From Bythopirellula sp. (GTDB taxonomy: Bacteria; Planctomycetota; Planctomycetia; Pirellulales; Lacipirellulaceae), in assembly GCA_028285205.1 (NCBI GenBank), contig JANQQA010000129.1, positions 1 through 50,765 of the forward strand: 50,765 nt of DNA, written 5' to 3'. The notes below the pieces were generated by a model that saw only the letters and a list, made by a program, of their open reading frames with translations, made no database searches and was not told the origin of the DNA. How positions within the stretch are numbered: the stretch's first letter is position 1; each line of letters starts with the position of its first letter. The position numbers and the translations under genes were made by a program. Of this stretch, positions 1-9,450 are shown piece after piece.

Positions 1-2
1 AC

Positions 3-1478
3 CAGGTCCAAGCGGAACGTGAGCTAGAGCGGCTGACTGAATTGATCGCTGAGAAGGAGACACTGATCGAGGAGTTGCGTGAAGAGGCGAAAGGCAAGCG
101 TACGTTCGCGATCATCCCCTTTCTCGGCCAGGACGGGACGGCGGTCCCGCGCATTTACATCGAGTGCTGCGCAGAAGGGGTGATTGTCAAGCCAGAAGGC
201 ACGCGCTTCACGAGGATTGATTTCCTCGACACTGCGTGGGCTGGCAATCCGTTGGCTCAAGTTGTGCGGGCAACGCAGCAGCATCTCAGAATGAAGGCTC
301 AGGCTGCGGGAGATCCGGACCCACCACTAGCCATGCCGCTCATGATTGTCAGGCCCGACGGAATTGAAGCACTCGAAGTCGCAAGGGATGCACTCGAGGG
401 CGCCGAAATCCACTACGGCTTCGACTATGTCGGGGGGGATCAAAAGCTAACGTACCCCGTCGCCTTGGATCCCGCGCTGGCAGATACGCAGCATCAGGCG
501 CTGATGATTTCGCGGCAGCATCTCCGCATGAAGATCAACTCGGCACCTCGACGTTACAAGGCAAAACTTGAGAGTCTCGCCGTGAGTGCCGGAGCAGTTG
601 GCATGGGCGCAAGTGCCGTCAAGGCGGCGGTGTTGCGGCAGTTGGCAGCGGACGGATCCTCACCGTCGCCCGGCCTCGGAGGTGGTGAAGGAAGTGTAAG
701 CGGCGAAGGCGGTCCGGATCAGGGAGGAACTTGGGCGCACGGGGGAGTTGGATCGGAATCGCAAGAACAGCGCTACGGAGGCTCAAGCGACGTGGGCAGT
801 TCTACTCCGACCGGCGGTAATGCCTTCGCGGCAGGCGACTCAGTAGACGGAGGATCCGATCCCGGAGGCCAAGGAGTCGCTGCTGCGGGTGCTGGTGGTT
901 CCGAGAGTAGCGCCTCCGCTGCCGCTGCGGCAGGGCAAGCCAGTGGGCTGGCCAGCAGTTCGCAGGCCGGTTTGTCGATGAACGCTGGGCAGAACGCAGA
1001 CGCTGCGAACCCCGGCAATAATCAAAACGACTTCAACATATCGAGCGAATTCAACGGTAGCGGTCGAGCGGAGTCGGGCGAAGCGAATCAAGCTCCCGAA
1101 AGCATCACCAAACGTAAGCGGAACGCTGTCCCAATTCAGCGACCGATTCCGGTAATCGTGCGAAAAGACCAGATCGCCTTGTTGCCGAATCGACAGGAAT
1201 CGAACAGTCAATCCGCGCCAGGAGTCACGATCTCGCTCAATCAGTCTGCCAAGCAAATTGGCGCTGAACTCAGCGTCGCGATTCGCGACCATGTCAAGGA
1301 TTGGGGCATCGCGGGTAGCGGACTGTATTGGAAACCCGTACTGAATCTGAAGGTCGGCCCAGACGGCTGGGAGTCAGCACAATGGCTTAAGAAGATGCTC
1401 GCCCCTAGTGGGATCGGCGTAAAGCTGCCCGATAACCCTCGAATGAGCAGGGGAGGCAAAGCCAATGCGCCGCGATAA
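3..1478 (+). CDS. Planctomycete hypothetical protein, 5'-truncated by window edge; partner of the next gene
   Basis: The reading frame is open to the left edge, so the real start lies outside the window; the TTG at 42 is only the first possible start inside it. Visible parts are a charged, Leu-rich helical stretch at the beginning (probably coiled coil), a conserved-looking block starting RTFAIIPFLGQDGT and continuing with an IYIEC motif, then a long Gly/Ser/Ala-rich linker (roughly residues 210-340), and a folded C-terminal block of about 90 residues. No membrane segment is visible in this part; one may lie upstream. It overlaps the following gene by 14 bases, so the two are almost certainly translated together. 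I recognise the pair as a planctomycete type often found beside MotA/TolQ/ExbB-like genes, but that is recollection, not shown here. Function unknown. Confidence 0.75.
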   Translation, partial: QVQAERELERLTELIAEKETLIEELREEAKGKRTFAIIPFLGQDGTAVPRIYIECCAEGVIVKPEGTRFTRIDFLDTAWAGNPLAQVVRATQQHLRMKAQAAGDPDPPLAMPLMIVRPDGIEALEVARDALEGAEIHYGFDYVGGDQKLTYPVALDPALADTQHQALMISRQHLRMKINSAPRRYKAKLESLAVSAGAVGMGASAVKAAVLRQLAADGSSPSPGLGGGEGSVSGEGGPDQGGTWAHGGVGSESQEQRYGGSSDVGSSTPTGGNAFAAGDSVDGGSDPGGQGVAAAGAGGSESSASAAAAAGQASGLASSSQAGLSMNAGQNADAANPGNNQNDFNISSEFNGSGRAESGEANQAPESITKRKRNAVPIQRPIPVIVRKDQIALLPNRQESNSQSAPGVTISLNQSAKQIGAELSVAIRDHVKDWGIAGSGLYWKPVLNLKVGPDGWESAQWLKKMLAPSGIGVKLPDNPRMSRGGKANAPR

Positions 1479-2535
1479 TGCGCCCGAGAGCGATTTCGGC
1501 CAAGACTCCTTTCTGGATGTGGTCGCCAATGTTGTTGGCGTGCTAGTGATCCTGGTCATGCTGATCGGAATACGCGCGACACAAAGCGTTACAACTGAAG
1601 CGCGTGTTACCGAACTGACCGAAGCGGAAAGTGATCCACATCCGCAGGAATCTACGATCGCCGCCTCCTCAGAGGAACTGACTGCGGAAATCGAAAAGAC
1701 AATTCAACATGCCGGATTCATGGAAAGAGGGCTACTGAAGTCGAAATCGCGAATCATCGCGCTCATGCGTCAGTCAGCCCTGCAAGAGCAGCATCGCATG
1801 GAGTTGGCAATGTTGCGATCGGAGATGGAAGAGAAGATTCAACAGCGTCGAGAGGCCCTAACGACTCAGGAGCAGAAAGAGTACGACGTGCAAAATCAAA
1901 TCTTCGAGGCCAAGCTTGAGCTCGAAGACCTGTCCCAGGAGCAGCTCGCGCTGATTTCCTCACCGGGCGTTGTGGAAGAGATCGAAGTCGAGCCGACTCC
2001 AGTGGCACGAAGGGTCGAGGATAAGGCCACACACATTCGATTGCTGGGCGGCTCGGTTTGCCGCGTTCCGTTCTACGAGTTGATGGATGAACTGGAATAC
2101 GAGTTGCCGTCAATCAGGCGTGAGCTGAGCACGCACGGCCAAGTGAATCGTGTGGTCGGGCCGATTGACGGATTTCGGTTGCGCATGAAAACGGAACGGA
2201 TCAGAAGTGATCGAGCCGTGACGGGACCGCTGGTGGGCAATCTATCCACCGGTGAGAGGTTCCTGCCAACCTACTACTTCTTGGCCGATTCCAACGAGTT
2301 GGGCGAGCCGATCGACCAAGCATTGCTGGCCAATTCGAAGCTCAGAAGCATTCTGCGAACGGCTCGCAAGCAGAGTTCAGCAGTGGTCGTCTGGGTGTAC
2401 AGCGATAGCTTCGATGATTTTCGCGTCTTGCGGAAGCTGCTCTCGGAGTTGGACTTGGCTGCGGCGGTCTACAACCTGCCACTGGGCAAGCCAATCTCCG
2501 CATCGCCCCTGGGAAGAGAAGCGAAGGCGCAATAA
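1465..2535 (+). CDS. Membrane-anchored protein with ExbD/MotB-like N-terminal segment
   Basis: 356 residues. After a short charged N-terminus comes SFLDVVANVVGVLVILVML, a single membrane segment with an acidic residue near its start, followed by a long Glu/Gln-rich helical stalk (about residues 45-165, likely coiled coil) and a C-terminal globular domain. This topology (short cytoplasmic tail, one membrane helix carrying an Asp, then periplasmic stalk and domain) is that of the proton-channel partners ExbD, TolR, MotB and ZorB; whether the Asp is functional is inference. The start is supported by an AGGGGAGG ribosome site 8 bases upstream inside the end of the preceding gene. No OmpA/MotB peptidoglycan-binding motif is recognisable at the C-terminus. 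Together with the preceding gene it probably forms an envelope complex of unknown job. Confidence 0.75.
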   Translation: MRRDNAPESDFGQDSFLDVVANVVGVLVILVMLIGIRATQSVTTEARVTELTEAESDPHPQESTIAASSEELTAEIEKTIQHAGFMERGLLKSKSRIIALMRQSALQEQHRMELAMLRSEMEEKIQQRREALTTQEQKEYDVQNQIFEAKLELEDLSQEQLALISSPGVVEEIEVEPTPVARRVEDKATHIRLLGGSVCRVPFYELMDELEYELPSIRRELSTHGQVNRVVGPIDGFRLRMKTERIRSDRAVTGPLVGNLSTGERFLPTYYFLADSNELGEPIDQALLANSKLRSILRTARKQSSAVVVWVYSDSFDDFRVLRKLLSELDLAAAVYNLPLGKPISASPLGREAKAQ

Positions 2536-2598
2536 CCTTCGAGAGCACTTCAGCGTTTGCGAACATTTCCAGGCTCAATGCGGGGAAAGATCGCTACA

Positions 2599-3057
2599 TC
2601 ACTTCGGATGTTGCTTCTGTTCGTGCTTTTGCTCCGGCGGCTTTGGCGGCCATTGCATCGGCTTGGGTACGAACAGCTCAGACATCTTGACCTGTCCGAG
2701 TTTCTTGCAGGCGGCTGCGGTGATGTCGGTGAGCACCAGCAGCAATTGTTCTTGTGACTTGGCAGGCAGATTGTCTAGCGGCGGCAATGAAGGCGTCAGT
2801 GGCCCGTCGGTTGCCTCAAATATCTGCAAGAGTGTAATCTCCGACAGCGGACGCGTCAGAGAATAGCCGCCATCCACGCCACGCGTCGACTTCAACAGGC
2901 CGTGATTGACCAAGTTGCGCAGAATCTGCAACAAGAATCTCTCTGGCATCTCGCCAGTTTTCGCCAAGAAGCTGCACGGAATCGGTTGGCCGAAGGGCGC
3001 ATTGCCCAACTGCAATACCGCCCGCACAGCGTAGGCTGTGGACCGCGACATTCGCAC
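2599..3057 (-). CDS. Rrf2-family transcriptional regulator
   Basis: 152 residues. The N-terminus MRMSRSTAYAVRAVLQLG aligns with the typical Rrf2/IscR beginning, followed by the winged helix with the SxRGxxGGYxL-type wing (STRGVDGGYSLTRP) and the helix ITLLQIFEATDGPL. The GTG start at 3057 is preferred over the ATG two codons later because it reproduces the family's N-terminus and has a GAG-containing ribosome site about 6 bases upstream. Only two cysteines are present, and they are not arranged as the CX5CX7C iron-sulfur ligands of IscR, so it probably senses something else or binds DNA without a cluster. Convergent with the preceding gene. Target genes are not evident. Confidence 0.88.
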   Translation of the reverse strand: MRMSRSTAYAVRAVLQLGNAPFGQPIPCSFLAKTGEMPERFLLQILRNLVNHGLLKSTRGVDGGYSLTRPLSEITLLQIFEATDGPLTPSLPPLDNLPAKSQEQLLLVLTDITAAACKKLGQVKMSELFVPKPMQWPPKPPEQKHEQKQHPK

Positions 3058-3619
3058 AGCGAACTCACTTCCTGCTCAACTGACGCGGTACAGAATAGCG
3101 ATCGTAAGATCTGTCACCATGCAGCCGCACGTCGTCTGAGCAACTAACCCCGTTCTTGGGCAAGCCATGTCTTAGGTTCGCGCTGTTGCGAGAATTCAGT
3201 TGGGGCGCTGAACTCTGCTTCAGAACGGAACGAAACGAAAAAACTATGAAAAGATCAACAGAGGTCGTGCTGAGAAGAGTCTGCAGTGTCCACCGACGGC
3301 TACCCATCTGTCAAGATAATTTGACGTGACTTGAAGTAAAGCGAGCACTGCGTAGAACGATAGGGCACAAGTATTGCGGGTAAGTGAAGTCGTAAGGGGA
3401 CGTCCACAACCGCGGGCGTAGCAGCAAACGTGCACTGATTCGTCGCTTTAGTTTCTTCGGATTATTGATGTGGTCACCCTAATCGTAAGCTTCGCTATCC
3501 GCTGTTAGCCACGCAGCACCCACACCACTCTCGACGTACGACGGAATACTCCGTCACTTGCGCATGTTCAATTTGGGCATGATGACATTGAATGGCCATG
3601 CCATTGCGATTGGATCGCG
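3058..3619. other. Intergenic region, no gene recognised
   Basis: 562 bases between the start of the Rrf2 gene and the end of lspA. Short open frames exist on both strands but none has a recognisable protein or a good ribosome site. It should contain the Rrf2 promoter at its left end. I see no RNA gene or clear terminator. Confidence 0.5.
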
Positions 3620-4183
3620 CTATTCCGCGTTTTCAAGCGGTTGAGCAAAGAAGAACGCTTGAATCATCAGCAGGCACGCCCCCCCCACTAGGAGCATGTC
3701 GGCGACGTTAAAGTTGGGCCAGACCCACTGCTGATTCCACTGCAGTAGAATCCAGTCACGCACAGCGTAGACTCGTTCACCCTCTCGTGCGGGTACGAAC
3801 GCGTCCCAAGTCAGCCCGGGCAGCCCAACCCGGTCGTAGAGGTTGCCCAAAATGCCACCTGTGACACATCCCAGGGCGAAGTTGAGCCAGCGATCGTGCG
3901 CGGCGCGGAACCAGAACAGCCAGATCGGAATGGCCGCCAGCGCTGCGACCGAGAACAAGGCAAATAGCCAGACTTTCCCTTGCCCCATGCCAAACAAGGC
4001 GCCTTCGTTGAGGCTCTTTTGGATGCCGATATGGCCTTTCCACAGCCACCACTCGTTACCGCGGAAGAGTTCGGCGTGACGAAAAACCAAGTGCTTCGTC
4101 ACCAAGTCTGTGGCACAGCCTGCTGCCGCAAGCGCGCAGAACCAGACCAATCGACTTGTTGGCACGGGTTGACCAGCAATCAT
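3620..4183 (-). CDS. lspA: Lipoprotein signal peptidase (signal peptidase II)
   Basis: 187 residues from the ATG at 4183; an upstream in-frame start at 4255 would add 24 residues that look unlike LspA. This inner-membrane aspartyl protease cuts the signal peptide of prolipoproteins just before the lipid-modified Cys. Visible family motifs are TDLVTKH in the first membrane region, the NEGALFG motif, GNLYDRV with the first catalytic Asp, and FNVADM with the second. Four hydrophobic segments are present. The stretch between the two catalytic motifs is longer than in E. coli LspA. It follows the DksA-type gene on the same strand after about 170 bases, so the two may share a transcript. Several lipoproteins in this window (at 9.5, 42.6 and 49.1 kb) are expected substrates. 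Confidence 0.93.
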   Translation of the reverse strand: MIAGQPVPTSRLVWFCALAAAGCATDLVTKHLVFRHAELFRGNEWWLWKGHIGIQKSLNEGALFGMGQGKVWLFALFSVAALAAIPIWLFWFRAAHDRWLNFALGCVTGGILGNLYDRVGLPGLTWDAFVPAREGERVYAVRDWILLQWNQQWVWPNFNVADMLLVGGACLLMIQAFFFAQPLENAE

Positions 4184-4356
4184 AACCGAGGCTCTTGTGT
4201 GCAGCAGACTAGGCAATTTGCGCGTACTGTACAGCGCGGGACCACATCTGCCCAACCCAATTTGCGGCGATTTGAAGCTATATGCCGGGCAACTGGTCCG
4301 CTAGCGTCAAGATCCGCTGCAGAACGGCAAACCTCGCATTCCACAGGCGAGCCCGG

Positions 4357-4722
4357 CTAGCCAGCCATCTGCCCGTCACGTAAAGAAGCGCACTTCACAC
4401 ACACGGGCGTGTAAGGCAAGGCGTTGAGGCGAGTTTTGGGAATTACGCCCTCGCATTCCAAGCATTGGCCGTAGGTGCCATCTTCGATCCGTTGCAGCGC
4501 GAGCTCGATCATCTCCAAAGTGTCTTCTTCAGAGGCCATAAGGCTCAACGTGAATTCTTGCTCGAAGTTCTCACTGCCTAACTCGGCCATGTGAATCGGC
4601 ATACTGGAAGCTTCAGAACTCTCACCCAGGGCTGACTCGGCCATCGAGGTAACGTCTCCCCGCAGCCGGGCTCGAAGGTCGAGCAACCTCTGCCGATAAA
4701 CTTTCAGATCTGCTTTTTTCAT
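4357..4722 (-). CDS. TraR/DksA-type C4 zinc finger protein
   Basis: 121 residues with an N-terminal helical region (a coiled-coil hairpin in the family) and a C-terminal zinc finger formed by Cys87-x2-Cys90 and Cys108-x2-Cys111 (CLECEGVIPKTRLNALPY, then CVKC). Proteins of this family bind in the RNA polymerase secondary channel and, with ppGpp, change promoter choice; many shorter relatives have no tested role. The acidic tip seen in true DksA is not clearly identifiable, so I do not call it dksA. It lies directly upstream of lspA in the same direction, an arrangement I recall in other planctomycetes. Confidence 0.88.
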   Translation of the reverse strand: MKKADLKVYRQRLLDLRARLRGDVTSMAESALGESSEASSMPIHMAELGSENFEQEFTLSLMASEEDTLEMIELALQRIEDGTYGQCLECEGVIPKTRLNALPYTPVCVKCASLRDGQMAG

Positions 4723-5210
4723 CGTCTTCCTCGCATCGTCAATGGTCCAGACCTGCTCTAGCTGTGACGCTGTGCAAAGGCCAGACTAGCCATTGTATTA
4801 CGGGCAGCTGCAACCGTCAAACGTCTGGAGACTGCGGCGATAGTTGCTAAGTCCTTTGCCCACCTGGATTTGTGCGTTGTCAATTGAAGTCGAAAGGTTT
4901 CTCGAAGGCATCGCATTCAGAGCCAATGCTGACCAATTCCGACGCCACGCGGTTGCCGATCGCGGGATCAGTTTCATCCTAATCAACTCGTGTGAAGGAA
5001 CCGCGAGGATGACGCTCTCATAGGACGGCAGAGCCGTGCGCTGCCCCGCCTCGAGTCGTCCTGCGCGGGCTCAGGCGTACCGCAATGCGTTCGGCCAGAA
5101 TCCAGCGCGAGCGACGTTGGTTGCGGCTACCGTCAGAGCAAAGTAGACTAGCTATAAGTTGTTTTCTCAGCTGTGCTTACCTTCATTTTTTAGATCTGCG
5201 GAGAGTCTCT
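4723..5210. other. Intergenic region between divergent DksA-type gene and thrC
   Basis: 488 bases carrying the promoters of both flanking genes. A minus-strand open frame of 62 codons (4798-4986) has no recognisable product. In another minus-strand frame, about 4890-4985, a string DETDPAIGNRVASELVSIG reads like the tail of a real protein but is bounded by stops and has no start, so it could be a gene remnant. Nothing else was identified. Confidence 0.4.
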
Positions 5211-6626
5211 GTGGCGACGGCCGTGCATACAAATACCGATCAGGCGTTTCAACGATGTCTCGCTCCCGATTGCGGCGCGACCTATGACGTTGGCGAAGTT
5301 CGTACGTCTTGCGGGGAATGTGGCGGCTTACTGGATGTGTCGTACGACTGGGACCGGATCAACGTGCCAGACTCGTTACGCTGGTTTGAGAAGAAATGGG
5401 CCCGTCGAAACGAGCCTCTCTGTCGGAGCGGCGTGTGGCGGTTCCATGAGATGTTGCCGTTCGCTCCCGCCGAGAAGGTCGTCACGATTGGCGAGGGTCA
5501 GACGCTGCTCAGCCCGTCGGACGGCGTGGCCAAGTATGTGGGGCTCAATGCTGGTGGACTCTATCTGGAGTATGAAGGGCTCAACCCGTCGGGAAGCTTC
5601 AAAGATAACGGCATGACTGCCGCTTTCACGCACGCCCACACGATTGGCGCGAAGCGTGCCGCATGCGCTTCGACCGGCAATACGAGTGCCTCGCTGGCAC
5701 TCTACTGCGGAGTCAGCAAATTGATGAAGGGCGTGATCTTCATCGGCTCGGGGAAAATTTCATACGGCAAGCTGTCGCAGGCGCTGGACTACGGTGCTCT
5801 GACGATCCAGATCGCGGGCGATTTCGACGATGCCATGCAGCGTGTGCGTCAGGTGAGCGAGCAGCTGGGCATCTATCTGGTGAACAGCGTTAATCCTTTC
5901 CGACTGGAAGGGCAAAAGACGATCATGTATCGCGTTCTGGAAAGCCTCAATTGGGAGGTGCCAGACTGGATCGTCGTACCCGGTGGCAATCTGGGCAACA
6001 GCAGTTCCTTTGGCAAGGCATTCATGGAGATGCTGGAGTTGGGGCTGATCGACCGCGCCCCACGTCTGGCGGTCATCAACGCCACGGGGGCGGACACGCT
6101 GCACGAGCTATACGAGGTGCATGGGCAGCGGTGGAACGACGGCCAGATTGATCAGCAGACGACCTCCGCTTTCTTCGACGACATGGACAAACACAATCGC
6201 CGAGCATCGACGATTGCCAGCGCGATCGAAATCAATCGCCCAGTCAACTACGAGAAATGCCTCCGCGCGCTCGCCGTGTGTGACGGCGTCGTACGCGAAG
6301 TGACCGACCAGGAGATCCTGGACGCGAAGTCGCAAGTTGGAGCCAACGGTTTCGGCTGCGAGCCGGCCAGCGGTGCCAGTGTCGCAGGCGCGAAAAAGCT
6401 AAGGGAGGAAGGCGTAATCGCTCCGTCCGATCGCGTCGTCTGCGTCCTAACGGGCCACCAGCTGAAGGATCCAACGGCCACGGTCGCGTACCACACAGCC
6501 GACCAGGACGAGTTCAATCGAGTGCTGGCCAGTCGCGGTGTCCAACGAGCTGAGTTCGCCAATCGCGCGGTCGCTGTGCCAAACGATTTGGACCAAATCG
6601 TGCAGGCGATCCAGTTGAACAGCTGA
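5211..6626 (+). CDS. thrC: Threonine synthase
   Basis: 472 residues from a GTG at 5211 ([10 protein letters not shown]). An upstream ATG at 5085 would add 42 residues rich in Arg and unlike the family; the GTG has a GGAGA ribosome site about 7 bases upstream. The enzyme converts O-phosphohomoserine to threonine with pyridoxal phosphate in the cytosol. The N-terminus has a small Cys4 zinc-ribbon-like element ([20 protein letters not shown], then CG) common in this threonine synthase class. The PLP lysine is in [11 protein letters not shown] (about Lys131 in this numbering), followed by the [12 protein letters not shown] phosphate-binding region and [13 protein letters not shown]. dapB follows 160 bases later, so two branches of aspartate-family amino acid synthesis are neighbours. 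Confidence 0.94.
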   Translation: MATAVHTNTDQAFQRCLAPDCGATYDVGEVRTSCGECGGLLDVSYDWDRINVPDSLRWFEKKWARRNEPLCRSGVWRFHEMLPFAPAEKVVTIGEGQTLLSPSDGVAKYVGLNAGGLYLEYEGLNPSGSFKDNGMTAAFTHAHTIGAKRAACASTGNTSASLALYCGVSKLMKGVIFIGSGKISYGKLSQALDYGALTIQIAGDFDDAMQRVRQVSEQLGIYLVNSVNPFRLEGQKTIMYRVLESLNWEVPDWIVVPGGNLGNSSSFGKAFMEMLELGLIDRAPRLAVINATGADTLHELYEVHGQRWNDGQIDQQTTSAFFDDMDKHNRRASTIASAIEINRPVNYEKCLRALAVCDGVVREVTDQEILDAKSQVGANGFGCEPASGASVAGAKKLREEGVIAPSDRVVCVLTGHQLKDPTATVAYHTADQDEFNRVLASRGVQRAEFANRAVAVPNDLDQIVQAIQLNS

Positions 6627-6786
6627 CGAGGGGAGTCGAGACTGTTCGGGTTTTTCGCAATCGCATTGGGGGCGAAGCCGTTCGAGCCGTTGCGACTGGT
6701 GATGTCGAGCGGCTAAGCGTACGCAGAGTGGCATCCAGAAACGGATTCGGTGACTAAGGGCAATACTTTCGTCGGACTCGATGTAG

Positions 6787-7581
6787 ATGGATCTAAAAAT
6801 CGCTATTCATGGTGCCGCTGGGCGCATGGGCCAACGTCTGATTGCGCTTGGTCACGCCCAAAAAGGAATGCGGATCGTTGCGGCACTCGAAGCGGCCACG
6901 CATCCCGCGCTCGGGCAAGATGCAGGGATGTTAGCTGGGATTGGCGAGATCGGTGTGCCACTTGCGGTCGTTGGTGAATCGGAGGCCGACGTGGTCATCG
7001 ATTTTTCCGTGCCCGATGCAGCCGTGGCAGCGGTGACGCACTGTCTAGAATTTAACAAGCCGCTGGTCATCGCAACTACCGGTTTCGACGAGGAGCAAGA
7101 AGCCTACATTCGCAAAACGGCCGAGAAGATTCCGATCGTCTGGGCACCCAGCATGAGTACGGCCGTGAACCTGGTGATGAAACTGACGGAGATCGCCGGC
7201 GGCGCGCTGAAGGACCTGCCCTCCGGCGTCGATGTGGAGATCGTCGAACGTCACCATCGGTTCAAAGAGGACGCACCGAGTGGCACAGCGCTGCGGTTTG
7301 GTCAAATCGTCGCTGAAGCGATGGGTCAGGACGCGCACACGCACGGACGGTCGGGACGCCCCGGCGAGAGGCCCCGCAATGAGATCGGTTACCATGCACT
7401 CCGCACCGGTGACAACCCAGGAGAGCATACAATCGTGTTTGGCATGTTGGGCGAAACGATCGAATTGCGCGTGGCGGCAAGCAACCGAGACTGCTACGCC
7501 CAGGGGGCTCTGTTGGCAGCCGAGTGGATTCAGGGCAAACCGGCAGCGCTATACAACATGAACGATGTGCTGGGGCTCTAG
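6787..7581 (+). CDS. dapB: 4-hydroxy-tetrahydrodipicolinate reductase
   Basis: 264 residues, normal length. It reduces 4-hydroxy-tetrahydrodipicolinate with NAD(P)H in the lysine/diaminopimelate pathway, which also feeds peptidoglycan synthesis. The nucleotide-binding GAAGRMG motif is at residues 9-15, and the substrate and catalytic block VERHHRFKEDAPSGTAL holds His156, His157 and Lys160. The start is the ATG at 6787; an ATG six bases earlier runs straight into a stop. The next small gene begins 5 bases after its stop, suggesting co-transcription. The presence of diaminopimelate synthesis fits the view that planctomycetes make peptidoglycan. Confidence 0.96.
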   Translation: MDLKIAIHGAAGRMGQRLIALGHAQKGMRIVAALEAATHPALGQDAGMLAGIGEIGVPLAVVGESEADVVIDFSVPDAAVAAVTHCLEFNKPLVIATTGFDEEQEAYIRKTAEKIPIVWAPSMSTAVNLVMKLTEIAGGALKDLPSGVDVEIVERHHRFKEDAPSGTALRFGQIVAEAMGQDAHTHGRSGRPGERPRNEIGYHALRTGDNPGEHTIVFGMLGETIELRVAASNRDCYAQGALLAAEWIQGKPAALYNMNDVLGL

Positions 7582-7586
7582 GCTCG

Positions 7587-7964
7587 ATGGCCAAGTGCGA
7601 TGAAGGCTATCTCTGTGACGTGTGCGGCGCTGATGTCGCGAATCTAACGGACAGCGATCTCTATCTGCGTTACATCGTCGGCATGCTCGATCCGGAAGTG
7701 CTGCACACGACTCCGGAACTCCACATACGCTGCAATCCGTCGCTCGCGCAATACATCGTCGCGGATGATTTTCAGCCGGTGACCGTCGATGGGCCGTTCG
7801 ACAAACGCACGTTGGATGCCGATTTTGTGCGTGAGCAAGAAACGCTGCTCACGCGTGGATGGCGAAGGCTTAACGAGGTTGCCGACTTGGAACTGCCGAT
7901 CGTCGAATACCCGCTGCCAGAAGTGATTGAATCGCTGAGGCGCAGATCTCCGGGGATCAATTAG
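7587..7964 (+). CDS. Conserved-looking hypothetical protein downstream of dapB
   Basis: 125 residues from the ATG at 7587 (MAKCDEGYLCDVCGADV). Two CxxC-like features, KCDEGYLC and CDVCG, lie in the first 15 residues and could form half of a metal site or a redox pair; there is no second CxxC pair. The rest is an acidic alpha/beta-looking domain without motifs that I know. A longer in-frame version starting inside dapB (7524) is unlikely because it would overlap dapB by 58 bases. It begins 5 bases after the dapB stop and is probably on the same transcript. I do not recognise the family. Confidence 0.7.
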   Translation: MAKCDEGYLCDVCGADVANLTDSDLYLRYIVGMLDPEVLHTTPELHIRCNPSLAQYIVADDFQPVTVDGPFDKRTLDADFVREQETLLTRGWRRLNEVADLELPIVEYPLPEVIESLRRRSPGIN

Positions 7965-8011
7965 GTTCAATTAGCCTTGTCGCTCGATGCCGCGGCCCCG
8001 ATAATCGCCGC

Positions 8012-9379
8012 ATGTCCACCGATTCGACCGCCTCGCCCGCTGCGCCTTCCGACTCCACGACCCTGCCAACGCTGTATGCCGATTCCAGTTTTTGGGGCAT
8101 GACGGTCACGCAGTTCTTTGGAGCGTTTAACGACAACCTTTTCAAGCAACTGATACTGTTGCTCTCCATCACCGTCGCGGTAGATGGCACTTCCGTCGAT
8201 TCGCAGGGCACTGCCACACTAATATTTTCCTTGCCGTTCTTGGTCGTTACGGGAATTGCCGGTTACCTCTCAGACCGGTTGGGGAAGCGAGGGATCATCG
8301 TATCGTGCAAGGTAGCTGAAATCGCCGTGATGGCACTGGGCGGATTGGCCTTCGCCTACTATTCGCAGTCTGAGAGCCTGACCCTACTTTACTGCGTGCT
8401 ATTTCTGATGGGTGCCCAAAGCGGTTTTTTTGGTCCGGCCAAATACGGCGTTCTACCCGAGATGCTTAGAGCGAGTGACCTGCCGCGCGCGAACGGTTTC
8501 ATACTGATGACGACGTTTGTCGCGATAATCCTCGGAACAGTGTTTGCAGGAATACTGTTGGACTACTATCCCAAGCGCCCCTGGGTCGGGTCGATCGCAT
8601 GCGTAGTAATCGCAGTCATCGGCACCATGTCGTCGCTGCTTGTTCGTAAGGTGCCGCCTGCCAATCCCGACCTACAACTCCGCCCCTCATCGTTTGCGGT
8701 ACCACCGGACATGCTTCGCATGCTACGAGATGACAAGCCGCTGTTGAGCGCTGTGGGCGTATCGAGCTTATTTTGGCTGCTCGCTGGAATGTTCCCCAAC
8801 GCGATTAATTCGCTAGGCAAGATCGTCTTTCTGGCGGATGACAAGTCGACGAGCATGCTCAACGGCGTCGTCAGCATCGGCATTGCCTTGGGGTGCATGC
8901 TCGGTGGTTTCATTTCCGGCGGCCGCGTTGACTTTCGCGTCTTGCGGGTTGGAGCGTTAGGCATGATCGTCTGTCTGGGCATCATGGCAGTTCCCGCCGA
9001 CGGCGACATCACTCTGCTGCAGGATGAAGAGGGCGCGATGCAACGCCTACCGGGGATCGGGGAGAGTTCCCAGTGGCTTGGTTACCAGGCGAGTGTGATT
9101 ATTCTCGTTCTCACCGGCATGTTCACTGGCTTCTTCGCTGTCCCGCTCCAGGTGTTCATGCAAACCAGGCCACCCGACGACAAGAAGGGTCGCATGATCG
9201 CAGTGATGAATCAAGCAAACTGGGTGGGCATTGCGATCTCGGGTGTATTGTATAACTGGTTCAGCAGCATGATCGAGAGTCAGCAATGGTCGCGTAGCAT
9301 CATGTTTGCGCTGATTGGGTCGTTGATGGTGCCCGTTCTACTGCTCTACCATCCGAAGAACGAGATGCTTGAGTCTTAG
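8012..9379 (+). CDS. MFS transporter, LplT-like (lysophospholipid transporter family)
   Basis: 455 residues with about 12 hydrophobic segments. The opening FWGMTVTQFFGAFNDNLFKQL is characteristic of the LplT/acyltransferase-fused MFS group, in which LplT flips lysophospholipids across the inner membrane for re-acylation. The loop SDRLGKRGIIVSCK between segments 2 and 3 is the MFS signature region. An extra polar stretch of about 30 residues follows the VPADGD sequence. No Aas-type acyltransferase is fused or adjacent here. The start ATG at 8012 lies 47 bases after the previous stop. Substrate assignment rests on family resemblance only. Confidence 0.85.
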   Translation: MSTDSTASPAAPSDSTTLPTLYADSSFWGMTVTQFFGAFNDNLFKQLILLLSITVAVDGTSVDSQGTATLIFSLPFLVVTGIAGYLSDRLGKRGIIVSCKVAEIAVMALGGLAFAYYSQSESLTLLYCVLFLMGAQSGFFGPAKYGVLPEMLRASDLPRANGFILMTTFVAIILGTVFAGILLDYYPKRPWVGSIACVVIAVIGTMSSLLVRKVPPANPDLQLRPSSFAVPPDMLRMLRDDKPLLSAVGVSSLFWLLAGMFPNAINSLGKIVFLADDKSTSMLNGVVSIGIALGCMLGGFISGGRVDFRVLRVGALGMIVCLGIMAVPADGDITLLQDEEGAMQRLPGIGESSQWLGYQASVIILVLTGMFTGFFAVPLQVFMQTRPPDDKKGRMIAVMNQANWVGIAISGVLYNWFSSMIESQQWSRSIMFALIGSLMVPVLLLYHPKNEMLES

Positions 9380-9390
9380 GGGCAGGCGCG

Positions 9391-9420
9391 TAAAAAAAGC
9401 CCCCAACAGATGCTAGGGGC
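9391..9420 (-). terminator. Rho-independent terminator of the HMA lipoprotein gene
   Basis: Read on the minus strand, GCCCC pairs with GGGGGC around an 11-12 base loop and is followed immediately by seven T residues. It begins about 30 bases beyond the stop of the minus-strand gene ending at 9451, and also separates it from the convergent MFS gene. Confidence 0.8.
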
Positions 9421-9450
9421 GGTGCTTCAGTTCGATGCGAATTGGTCGGA

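Noticed and set aside
4798..4986. Small minus-strand frame and a neighbouring protein-like string (DETDPAIGNRVASELVSIG) upstream of thrC
   Set aside because: The string briefly suggested a catalase-type C-terminus, but it is bounded by stops, has no start and is too short to assign. Recorded only as a possible remnant.
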